Shown in pieces: positions 1 through 7,142 of a stretch of 7,798 bases of DNA. The notes below the pieces were generated by a model. The model saw nothing but the letters and a program-made list of their open reading frames with translations. It was not told the origin of the DNA and searched no databases. The first letter of the stretch is position 1; each line of letters starts with the position of its first letter. Both the position numbers and the translations under genes were made by a program. Origin of the DNA: Ignavibacteria bacterium UBA961 (GTDB lineage: Bacteria; Bacteroidota; Ignavibacteria; Kapaibacteriales; UBA961); NCBI GenBank assembly GCA_002293005.1, contig DBCJ01000106.1:1-7798 (forward strand). The letters run 5' to 3'.

Positions 1-910
1 TCATGAAGTATTTGATAGCGTCTATCGCTCTTTGGGTTATCATAGCGTGGGAATATCCAATTATCAATTCATCGATTCCAAATTCAATCAAAAGCCCGGC
101 TATGTTCCATGTTATGAACATGGATATAATGCTTGGAAAAGACATCATGTCTGTATCGGAGCAAATTCCGTTACTTGGCTAGATTTCATCTTCGGACAAA
201 GCATTCATCATAAACAAACGATGCTTGACAGAATTAAACCAACCGTTGATGTACTTGCAATCGCACATCCAAAATTTCGTGGGAGTTTTGATGCCGATGA
301 TTTCAAGTATCTATTCAATTATAATTGCATCGAAGTATTGAATCATTATCGAATTTCGGACATTCAATGGGATTCCGCTCTTTCAGCGGGATATCCGGCT
401 TGGATAGTGGGTGATGATGACACTCATAATGCCATGGCGGATGGTGAAACAGGGGTTTGCTGGACGATGATACATGCTAATGGTAAAGCCGATAGGAAAG
501 AATTGACGGAATCATTAAAGCAAGGAAGAGCTTTTGGAGTGACCGGCAAAAGAGGTCAGGTGGGAATATATCCTTTACAATATTCCATCGAAGCAGATAC
601 CGCACTTTTAATTGTTCTGAGTGATACCGCCAAGAACATCGAAATGATTGGTCAAAATGGCAAGCTCATGCAAAGTGATTCGAATATAAAGTCCACGCGC
701 TATACTCTTCGAAATTCAGACACCTATATTCGGGTCAAAATCCATTCTGAATCTTCAATCCTTTGGATGAATCCGATCATGCGAGGAGATGGAAAGAGCA
801 ATATTCAACCCACCATAAATACTATACAAACCTTTGCATATCGGGGCGCATGGTTTATGGGTTATGCCATTATTGGGCTCATCATCTTTCGACTCAAAAG
901 AAGAAAGTAA
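1..910 (+). CDS. PHP-like metallohydrolase-like protein with C-terminal membrane anchor (5' partial)
   Basis: The reading frame is open from the first complete codon (base 2) to TAA at 908-910, giving 302 visible residues. No convincing start lies inside, so the gene begins upstream of the window. Residues below count from base 2. The protein resembles PHP-domain proteins (trinuclear-metal phosphoesterases of the histidinol-phosphatase/PolX type): a CYEHG segment near residue 38, AHPKFRG near 89, and GDDDTHN near 137, which has the Asp-x-His pattern expected late in the PHP fold. The N-terminal HxH metal motif would lie upstream and cannot be checked. After the PHP-like part, about 170-275 looks like a beta-rich accessory domain. 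One hydrophobic helix (about 283-297) is followed by RLKRRK. The positive-inside rule would place that tail in the cytoplasm and the main domain outside the membrane. Substrate is unknown. The gene converges with the methyltransferase gene with no bases between stops. Confidence 0.75.
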   Translation, partial: HEVFDSVYRSLGYHSVGISNYQFIDSKFNQKPGYVPCYEHGYNAWKRHHVCIGANSVTWLDFIFGQSIHHKQTMLDRIKPTVDVLAIAHPKFRGSFDADDFKYLFNYNCIEVLNHYRISDIQWDSALSAGYPAWIVGDDDTHNAMADGETGVCWTMIHANGKADRKELTESLKQGRAFGVTGKRGQVGIYPLQYSIEADTALLIVLSDTAKNIEMIGQNGKLMQSDSNIKSTRYTLRNSDTYIRVKIHSESSILWMNPIMRGDGKSNIQPTINTIQTFAYRGAWFMGYAIIGLIIFRLKRRK

Positions 911-2161
911 TTACTCTTTGGTCCCTTTATAGAGTTCAAATTCCAGCAATCGACATTCAATATCGGCATTGAAAAACGGAATTCTTTTTGAAGTACGAAG
1001 TCCGATTGATTTTGCAGCTTGAAGATTGCCCGTGAATATATATCCGGTCCATCCGGAACATTTCTTTTTGAACATATCACCGATTTCTCGGTATTCATCC
1101 TCTAAAGTCTTTTCAGTCCCAAGCCTTTGACCATATTCCGGATTCATGATGATGATACCTGGATTTTCAGGTAATGTAATGTCTCGAACATCCTTCACCG
1201 ACCATTGTATCCACTCTTCGATTCCCGCTTCTTTTGCATTTTCACGGGCAATTCTCACGGCTCCGGGATGAATATCTGATGCAAAAATGCGAGGAGAGTC
1301 ACATTCTCTTCTGGCATTCATGGCATCGAGAAGCAAATGTCGCCAAAATTCCTTATCGTATCCAAACACATGCATAAAACCGAAATTCTTACGAAGCGAA
1401 CCGGGCGCTGTATCCGATGCCATCAAAGCGGCCTCTATGGCAAGTGTACCTGAGCCGCACATGGGATTTACGAATGGCATGGAGTATGGTGCCCATTTTG
1501 TGGCGGATATCACTGCCGCAGCAAGATTTTCTCTCATTGGAGCTTGCCATGGGTTCAAGCGATAACCTCTGCGATGCAGTGGAGTGCCTGACATATCAAT
1601 ATAAATAGCCCCTTTATTGTCATGCCAATATAAAAAGAGCACGGTTTTGTCTTTTTCCGCACCGGAGTCCGGTCTTCTATTGCGATGCTTCCGAATGCGA
1701 TCAACAATGGCATCCTTGCATTTTTGTCCTGCGAAATGAGTATTTGTAATAGTTCTGGTGTCAATCGAAGTCACAATCGAAAAATATCCATCATCAGGGA
1801 TAATTTCTTCCCATGGGATTGAATACACGCTTTTATACATATCCATCGGAGTTCGTATATAGAATTCTTTCAATTGCAAAAGCACTCTCGATGCGATTCT
1901 TGAGTGCAGACATATCGCCATTGCCTCTCGAATGCTCCCTTTGATGCTCACACCTGCATCTGAAACCGAAATGGGGGTAAAACCCAGCGAGCATATTTCT
2001 TTCTCAAGAAATGGGGCAAATTTTAAGGGACATGTAATAAAGAGCGTGGTTTGATCTGATACGAGATTCGACAAAGAAGGACTCCGATAAATTGTGAAAT
2101 GCAATTTACGGTTTTGCTCCACGGAATACTTCCTTCTCCCTGAAAATGGCGATAATTCCAT
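911..2161 (-). CDS. rlmL: THUMP-domain class I SAM-dependent 23S rRNA (guanine-N2) methyltransferase, RlmL/YpsC family
   Basis: This cytoplasmic RNA methyltransferase probably makes N2-methylguanosine in 23S rRNA, as the RlmL family does. Numbered from the ATG at 2161 (416 residues): a THUMP region spans about 40-190, HRRGYR lies at 196-201, the SAM-binding motif NPMCGSGT at 232-239, an acidic FASD strand end at 293-296, and the catalytic-loop motif NPEYG at 340-344. The ending ECRLLEFELYKG is typical of the family. Length fits the stand-alone form rather than the roughly 700-residue E. coli RlmL-RlmK fusion. NPEYG has Glu where NPPY is usual, and motif I starts with Asn rather than Asp. About 40 residues precede the first THUMP strand, so the start is uncertain: a TTG at 2173 adds four residues, and a TTG at 2074 would start close to the domain. 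No Shine-Dalgarno sequence precedes the ATG. Family is secure; exact target base is inferred. Confidence 0.9.
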   Translation of the reverse strand: MELSPFSGRRKYSVEQNRKLHFTIYRSPSLSNLVSDQTTLFITCPLKFAPFLEKEICSLGFTPISVSDAGVSIKGSIREAMAICLHSRIASRVLLQLKEFYIRTPMDMYKSVYSIPWEEIIPDDGYFSIVTSIDTRTITNTHFAGQKCKDAIVDRIRKHRNRRPDSGAEKDKTVLFLYWHDNKGAIYIDMSGTPLHRRGYRLNPWQAPMRENLAAAVISATKWAPYSMPFVNPMCGSGTLAIEAALMASDTAPGSLRKNFGFMHVFGYDKEFWRHLLLDAMNARRECDSPRIFASDIHPGAVRIARENAKEAGIEEWIQWSVKDVRDITLPENPGIIIMNPEYGQRLGTEKTLEDEYREIGDMFKKKCSGWTGYIFTGNLQAAKSIGLRTSKRIPFFNADIECRLLEFELYKGTKE

Positions 2162-2163
2162 AT

Positions 2164-2175
2164 TATTGCGCAATA
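2164..2175. promoter_or_regulatory. Perfect 12-bp palindrome in the divergent intergenic region, candidate operator
   Basis: TATTGCGCAATA reads identically on both strands and lies between the ATG of the leftward methyltransferase gene (2161) and the ATG of the rightward glycosyltransferase gene (2200). Its core TGCGCAAT recurs at 2247-2254 and 2267-2274 inside the rightward gene. A dyad in a 38-base divergent region is a natural place for a repressor or activator site. No regulator is visible in the window, and a 12-bp palindrome can arise by chance. If the methyltransferase used the TTG at 2173, the palindrome would be partly coding. Confidence 0.3.
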
Positions 2176-2199
2176 GAAGTCAATCAAAAGTGCCCCTAA

Positions 2200-4155
2200 A
2201 TGGATATATCCATCATCATCGTGAATTACAATGTCAAGGATTTCCTTGCGCAATGTCTTTCTTCCCTGCGCAATGCGCTTGATGGTATGGAATCAGAAAT
2301 CATCATAATTGATAATGATTCACAAGATGGATCCAAAGACTATCTTCCCAAAAAGTTTCCTGAAGCATCTTATACATGGCTGGATACAAATATCGGCTTT
2401 GGCGCAGCAAACAATATCGGGATAGAACAGGCCAAAGGCAGATATATTCTACTTCTCAATCCTGATACTTTGATTGAAAAAGACACCATACGAATGATGA
2501 TATCATTCATGGACAAAGAGCCCAAAACCGGCATTGCGGGTTGTAGAGTATTGAATGCGGATGGCACTTTTCAACTTGCTTGCAGGCGAGGATTACCGAC
2601 ACCATGGGCATCATTTTGCAAATTATTTGGCTTGCAATCTCTCTTTCCGAAATCTCCTCTCTTTGCACGATATAATCTCACATATAAAAGTGAAATGGAA
2701 ACCTATGATGTGGATGCCTTGATTGGCGCATTCATGTTTTGCAGACGCGAGGCATTGCTTGCATCAGGAGGTTTCGACACCGATTTTTTCATGTACGGAG
2801 AAGATCTCGATCTCTGTCACAGAGTGAAAAAACTTGGATGGGATATCCGGTATTATCATGAACCCACCATCATTCATTTCAAGGGAGAAAGTTCAAGAAG
2901 AAGCTCCATGAATGAAATCATGGTATTTTATGATGCGATGGAAATTTTTGCTAAAAAGCATTTTGGAAGCTCAAGATTCTTTCTGTTTTTCCTCAAAATC
3001 GGCATCAAATCAAGAGCAATACTTGCTACCTTTGAAAAACATTTCAGCGATATGCTTCTATTGTTTTTTGACATCTTCAGCATCATTGGTTCTTTGCTTT
3101 TTGCAACGGATATAAGATTTGGGAATCCATTTGCATTCCCCGACTATGCATATCCTACTGTATTCATTGCAATGATATCAGTAACCATCGGTTCACTACT
3201 CATCTCCGGAGCATATTTCGAACATGGGGGGAAGGTCAGGCCGATACTTATGGGATATTTCGCGGCATTTTTCATCCTTTCTTCACTCACATACTTCTTT
3301 AAAGATTTTGCATTCAGTCGCGGTGTATTACTGATGTCGATGGGTTTTGCATTGAGCATTTCAATAATCGTACGACTTCTTTGGCATGCTTATCATACAA
3401 TTAAAGGCAAAAAGGCAGATAAAAGAGTCATGATTCTCGGTTGGAATGAGCATGAATCTGACATCATAGATGCTTTGAATACCGCTGACACCCATAATGC
3501 CATCATTGTGGGTAGGATTTTGATGAATTCAAATGATCCACAACAAACATATATCCCATTATTGGGAGAATTCTCGGCTTTGGAGTCCATCATTGCCCAT
3601 CATTCAATTGATGAAGTCTTGATCATCGACAAGCATATAGATTCTGATCAAATCATGACTTTATCCATGAAATTGCAATCACAAAATGTGCGTATTCATG
3701 CAGTGCAGGAATATGATGATGTGATTGTTTCTCATATTGCCGAAGACATTTCAGGTATATCGCCAGACATACCGATTGTCAATCTCAGACTCTTCAGACA
3801 TCGCCTCATCAAAAAAATCGGAGATATCACTCTTTCCCTTTTCTTTTTGAGTCTTGGCCTCCCACTCGTATTTTTGTTGTCCGACAAGCCGTTTGTTTTT
3901 CTAAAAACACTAATAGATGTCATTTTTGGTAGGATCAGCATCGTTGGAGTATATCAAAGAGATGCATCATTTCCGGACGCTTTGCCCGGCATGACAGGAT
4001 TGGCACTCATTGGAAATCCAGAAATGATGTCCAAAACAGCCATTCATGATTTGGATGCTCATTATATTCGTTATCACACTCCCGGTCTTGACTTGGAGAT
4101 ACTCTTGAAACATCTTGTAAGGAAAGGTTTACGTGGCTTCAAACTTCGTTCTTGA
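2200..4155 (+). CDS. GT2 glycosyltransferase fused to a polytopic, degenerate polyprenyl-phosphate sugar transferase module
   Basis: The 651-residue protein joins two modules. Residues 1-245 form a GT2 (GT-A fold) domain of the WbbL/rhamnosyltransferase type: IIIVNYN at the N-terminus, IIIDNDSQDGS at 35-45, NIGFGAANN at 64-72, NPDT in the metal-binding DxD position (87-90), and GEDLDLCHRVK with the likely catalytic acid at 200-210. After this come hydrophobic segments near 284-302, 318-338, 348-366 and 374-395, a Rossmann-like region (about 408-475), a further hydrophobic segment (541-560) and a C-terminus like the end of WbaP/CapM sugar transferases (ISIVGVYQRD at 579-588, PGMTGLALIG at 596-605, an LDLEILLKHLVRKGLRG-type ending). 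The catalytic stretch expected between these parts is absent. The protein probably adds a sugar to a membrane-linked glycan; donor and acceptor are unknown. The ATG has no clear ribosome-binding site. The 3' end overlaps accA by 23 bases. Confidence 0.9.
   Translation: MDISIIIVNYNVKDFLAQCLSSLRNALDGMESEIIIIDNDSQDGSKDYLPKKFPEASYTWLDTNIGFGAANNIGIEQAKGRYILLLNPDTLIEKDTIRMMISFMDKEPKTGIAGCRVLNADGTFQLACRRGLPTPWASFCKLFGLQSLFPKSPLFARYNLTYKSEMETYDVDALIGAFMFCRREALLASGGFDTDFFMYGEDLDLCHRVKKLGWDIRYYHEPTIIHFKGESSRRSSMNEIMVFYDAMEIFAKKHFGSSRFFLFFLKIGIKSRAILATFEKHFSDMLLLFFDIFSIIGSLLFATDIRFGNPFAFPDYAYPTVFIAMISVTIGSLLISGAYFEHGGKVRPILMGYFAAFFILSSLTYFFKDFAFSRGVLLMSMGFALSISIIVRLLWHAYHTIKGKKADKRVMILGWNEHESDIIDALNTADTHNAIIVGRILMNSNDPQQTYIPLLGEFSALESIIAHHSIDEVLIIDKHIDSDQIMTLSMKLQSQNVRIHAVQEYDDVIVSHIAEDISGISPDIPIVNLRLFRHRLIKKIGDITLSLFFLSLGLPLVFLLSDKPFVFLKTLIDVIFGRISIVGVYQRDASFPDALPGMTGLALIGNPEMMSKTAIHDLDAHYIRYHTPGLDLEILLKHLVRKGLRGFKLRS
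4119..4127 (+). promoter_or_regulatory. Ribosome-binding site supporting the GTG start of accA
   Basis: AAGGAAAGG lies inside the last codons of the upstream glycosyltransferase gene, five bases before the GTG at 4133. It is the clearest Shine-Dalgarno-like sequence in the window. It supports translation of accA starting within the upstream gene, with probable translational coupling. Confidence 0.55.
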
Positions 4156-5089
4156 ATTCGAAAAACCAATCATAGAGCTTGAGCAGAAAGTCAGCGAAAT
4201 GCGCAGTCTTCCAAATGCTCAGGAGATAGAATCGCAAATCCTTGAATTGGAAGCGAATATTGAAGAGTTACGCACCAATGTCTATGCACATCTCACACGC
4301 TGGCAAAGAGTGCAAATAGCTCGTCATCCTGAAAGACCATATACACTCGACTATTTGAGCTTCACTTTTTCGGACTTTACCGAATTACATGGTGATCGTG
4401 GTTATCGTGATGATCCGGCAATTGTTGGGGGATTGGCAAGATTGGATGGAATGCCTGTAATGGTTATTGGACACCAAAAAGGTAGAGATACGAAATCGAA
4501 TCTTCACAGAAATTTCGGCATGCCCAATCCTGAGGGTTATCGCAAAGCGAAAAGACTCATGCTTTTGGCTGAAAAATTCAATGTACCTGTCATTTGTTTG
4601 CTTGATACACCCGGCGCATTTCCTGGAATCGAAGCCGAAGAGCGAGGACAGGCGCAGGCAATTGCGGATAATCTACTCGTTATGTCAGGTCTTCGCACGC
4701 CAATCATCATCTGCATCATCGGAGAAGGTGCTTCCGGCGGCGCGCTTGGCATTGGCATAGGAGATAGAGTATTGATGCTTGAAAATGCATGGTATTCAGT
4801 GATTGCACCAGAATCTTGCTCAAGTATTTTATGGAGAAGTTGGGATTTCAAAGAACAAGCCGCTGAGGCATTGAAATTGACTGCTCCTGATTTGCAACAA
4901 TACGGCATCATTGATAGAATCGTTCCAGAACCCACAGGTGGAGCTCATCGCGCGCCGATTGACATGTTTGAAACACTCAAAAACATTTTCGTGGAAGAAC
5001 TGAACAAACTCATGTCCAAAGACCTCGAAACACTGGTGCAAGAAAGAAGAGAAAAATTCGCCGGCATGGGTGTGTGGACGGAGTCTTGA
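4133..5089 (+). CDS. accA: Acetyl-CoA carboxylase carboxyltransferase subunit alpha
   Basis: AccA pairs with AccD (not in this window) to form the carboxyltransferase that moves CO2 from biotin-AccB to acetyl-CoA, giving malonyl-CoA, the first committed step of fatty acid synthesis in the cytoplasm. The 318-residue length is normal. The N-terminal helical part contains FEKPIIELE (9-17) and a coiled-coil-like stretch to about 50. LHGDRGYRDD (85-94) is a family hallmark. The crotonase-fold core holds GHQKGRDTKSN (113-123), DTPGAFPGIEAEERGQ (158-173) and the GEGASGGALGIG turn (197-208) that builds the oxyanion-hole region, followed by YSVIAPESCSSILW (221-234). The GTG start at 4133 is backed by a good ribosome-binding site and gives the usual N-terminus. 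The gene overlaps the glycosyltransferase upstream by 23 bases, so it is likely co-transcribed and translationally coupled. Confidence 0.98.
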   Translation: MASNFVLEFEKPIIELEQKVSEMRSLPNAQEIESQILELEANIEELRTNVYAHLTRWQRVQIARHPERPYTLDYLSFTFSDFTELHGDRGYRDDPAIVGGLARLDGMPVMVIGHQKGRDTKSNLHRNFGMPNPEGYRKAKRLMLLAEKFNVPVICLLDTPGAFPGIEAEERGQAQAIADNLLVMSGLRTPIIICIIGEGASGGALGIGIGDRVLMLENAWYSVIAPESCSSILWRSWDFKEQAAEALKLTAPDLQQYGIIDRIVPEPTGGAHRAPIDMFETLKNIFVEELNKLMSKDLETLVQERREKFAGMGVWTES

Positions 5090-5093
5090 CATC

Positions 5094-6260
5094 GTGACAT
5101 CCAAGACCATTTTATATGTAGTTAATGCAAAAGTTCCTGAGGAAATTAGAGCCGAGAAAATATGCTCTGCACTTGCGAATATGGGACATCGCGTCATCAT
5201 TGCATGCAAATGGTCGGGCGAGGATCTCATTCGCGAAACCACCCAGGGTTATCTTATTTCTCGCATTGGAAAAGACAAGCGCTTAGCCACTTGTTTTCCC
5301 GGCAATCCAATCTGGACAAATGCAATAAAAGATCTTGTTCATGATTTCAAACCGGATATCATCATCTGTAGAGAGATGATTCCAATGTTGTCCTGCACTC
5401 AAGCCGCAAAGGGTCGAAACATTCCGATTATTTTGGACATGGCTGAGCACTATCCTGCAGCAATGCGCGAATGGAAGAAATACAGCCAAAATCCACTCTC
5501 ACGATTTTTTGTTCATACACTTCCACTCCCGGAATTGATTGAATCTCATGCAGTGAAACATGCAGATGCAATCATAACTGTTTGTGAAGAACAAAATCAA
5601 AGATTGCAAAGTCAGTATTCCTACCCAAAAGAAGCGCTTTTCATAGTTCACAATACCCCTGAGAAGTCAATATTCAATGATGTGATTCCAAGATGCAATA
5701 TTCCGCCCATCACATTTGGTCATCACGGTTATTTCACGCTTGAAAGAAATTTAGAGAACTTGGTTTTGGGATTCGACATTGCCGCAAGACAATTCCCTCA
5801 AATCACATTATTGCTAGCCGGAACAGGTGAAACATTGGAAGATGTTTCAAGACTTGTCCAAACAGTATCATCTAGAGATAGAATTCACTTGACTGGACCA
5901 TATAAAGCGAAGGATCTATCAGATCTCTACAATAGAACTGATATCGGGATATTGCCTTATGCCGAGCAAGAATTCAGACAATATACATTGCCAAATAAGG
6001 CATTTGACTATATGGCATGTGGAAAACCTATCATTTCATCGGGTTTACAACCCATGAAACGCCTTTTGGATGAAACAGGAGCCGGAATCTATGGTCCATG
6101 CACAAGTCCCGAGGACATTTCACTCATGATTGAGCGCATTATGGAAGCAGATATTCAAACGATGTCCGAAAGAGGTCATCAGGCATTTTTGAGCAAATAT
6201 CACTGGGAAAATGAAGTGGAGCAATTGCAATCTGCGCTGTTTTTTGTGGGTAAAAAGTAA
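5094..6260 (+). CDS. GT-B fold glycosyltransferase, family 4 type
   Basis: This likely cytoplasmic or membrane-associated glycosyltransferase uses a nucleotide sugar to extend a cell-surface glycan. Numbered from the GTG at 5094 (388 residues), the N-terminal Rossmann domain starts with KTILYVVNAKVPEEIRAEKI, then DMAEHYPAAMREW (115-127) and HADAIITVCEEQ (156-167). The C-terminal domain begins near HHGYFTLERNLENL (210-223) and contains LLLAGTGE (239-246), RIHLTGPY (263-270), DIGILPY (283-289) and the nucleotide-sugar site LPNKAFDYMACGKPII (299-314). The classical E-x7-E pair is not present in strict form; Asp replaces the second Glu, as often in the LPNKxFEYMA subgroup. A GTG at 5070 would add eight residues and overlap accA by 20 bases. 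I prefer 5094, which lies four bases after the accA stop with GGAG ten bases upstream. Specific sugar and acceptor cannot be read from the sequence. Confidence 0.92.
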   Translation: MTSKTILYVVNAKVPEEIRAEKICSALANMGHRVIIACKWSGEDLIRETTQGYLISRIGKDKRLATCFPGNPIWTNAIKDLVHDFKPDIIICREMIPMLSCTQAAKGRNIPIILDMAEHYPAAMREWKKYSQNPLSRFFVHTLPLPELIESHAVKHADAIITVCEEQNQRLQSQYSYPKEALFIVHNTPEKSIFNDVIPRCNIPPITFGHHGYFTLERNLENLVLGFDIAARQFPQITLLLAGTGETLEDVSRLVQTVSSRDRIHLTGPYKAKDLSDLYNRTDIGILPYAEQEFRQYTLPNKAFDYMACGKPIISSGLQPMKRLLDETGAGIYGPCTSPEDISLMIERIMEADIQTMSERGHQAFLSKYHWENEVEQLQSALFFVGKK

Positions 6261-6315
6261 TTCAGACCAATAGCATCCGATTATTCAAGGTTTTTTGTAG
6301 ATTTGCAGTCAAAAT

Positions 6316-7107
6316 ATGAGAACGAATCACATGGAACACCCCGATACTCAAGGCAATTGTGCCGTGCTTATCGTATCATGTGACAAATACAAGGATTTAT
6401 GGGGACCATGCATAACCTTGTTCAGAAGATTTTGGAATGACTGTTCATATCCGGTTTATCTCTTATCCAATACTGTACGAGTTGATTTTCCGAATGTCAC
6501 ATCCATATTGACCGGTACAGATGTATCTTGGTCCGACAATCTCCTGTTAGCACTTGAACAAATATCCTGTAGTCATGTTTTACTGTATATCGAAGATTTA
6601 TTCCTTGTAAATCCTGTTGCTTCGCAAACGATTCATTCTTTGATTGAACAAAGCATTAGAGAAGATTGGAATTATCTTCGGCTAAATCCTACTCCGAAAG
6701 GAGATATGCAAATCGATGATTTCATTAGTGAGATTTCACCGGGATCAGTATATCGTTCATCCGTGGTTTTTTCGGTTTGGAAGATTGAAACATTGAAACA
6801 AATACTCAAATCCGGTGAGTCAGCTTGGGATTTTGAAGAAATTGGAACTGCAAGAACTGATTCATATTCAAAGTTTTATGCTTCAAATCAGGAATTGATT
6901 CCGGCATGCAATACAGTAATCAAGGGCGTGTGGGAATTGGAAGCCCTTAAAAAGATTAAAGATTTAGGCATCGAGCCTGATTTACAATCGAGAAGATCCA
7001 TGTCTTCACATGAATATTTGATCTGGAAACTCAAACAGCTTAGATCATTGTTATTTCATCTGATGCCACATTCATCAAAAAGAAAAATCAGATCTATTTT
7101 TCGATGA
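6316..7107 (+). CDS. Putative GT-A-like glycosyltransferase of an uncharacterised family
   Basis: The 263-residue protein has no signal peptide and no clear membrane helix. Near the N-terminus, CAVLIVSCDKYKDLWGPC (15-32) looks like the first strand and loop of a GT-A nucleotide-sugar domain. PVYLLSNT (46-53), SWSDNLLLALEQI (71-83) and VLLYIEDLFLV (88-98) follow, the last with Glu-Asp where a metal-binding DxD would sit. Further segments are DWNYLRLNP (117-125), YRSSVVFSVWKIETLK (146-161), GESAWDFEEIGTAR (167-180) and VIKGVWE (201-207). The C-terminus is basic (SSKRKIRSIFR). I recall proteins with this SCDKY/SWSDN/AWDFE pattern in surface-polysaccharide loci but cannot name a characterised member. 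The ATG at 6316 or the one at 6331 could start the protein; neither has a Shine-Dalgarno sequence. It lies 55 bases after the family 4 glycosyltransferase and on the same strand, so a shared role in glycan assembly is likely but inferred. Confidence 0.75.
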   Translation: MRTNHMEHPDTQGNCAVLIVSCDKYKDLWGPCITLFRRFWNDCSYPVYLLSNTVRVDFPNVTSILTGTDVSWSDNLLLALEQISCSHVLLYIEDLFLVNPVASQTIHSLIEQSIREDWNYLRLNPTPKGDMQIDDFISEISPGSVYRSSVVFSVWKIETLKQILKSGESAWDFEEIGTARTDSYSKFYASNQELIPACNTVIKGVWELEALKKIKDLGIEPDLQSRRSMSSHEYLIWKLKQLRSLLFHLMPHSSKRKIRSIFR

Positions 7108-7142
7108 AATTGAAATAGTAGAAACATAATTAGTATCGAACT

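Noticed and set aside
5070..5093. Earlier GTG start of the family 4 glycosyltransferase, overlapping accA by 20 bases
   Set aside because: It adds eight residues (MCGRSLDI) that do not look like the family N-terminus, whereas the GTG at 5094 sits directly before the first strand with GGAG at a usable distance. It cannot be excluded.
4829..5242. Open frame of 137 codons on the minus strand across the accA end and the next gene
   Set aside because: It is fully antisense to two well-supported genes, has no family resemblance, and its composition follows the codons of the opposite strand. The 132-codon minus frame at 4537-4935 is rejected for the same reason.
6298..6305. TAGATTTG, a match to the Bacteroidota -7 promoter element TAnnTTTG, just before the gene at 6316
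   Set aside because: No matching -33 TTTG lies at the right distance upstream, and the spacing would give a nearly leaderless transcript. An 8-base degenerate match in A/T-rich sequence is expected by chance.
6261..6315. Possible terminator before the T-run at 6291-6296
   Set aside because: No convincing stem precedes the T-run; CC...GG with two pairs is too weak to call.
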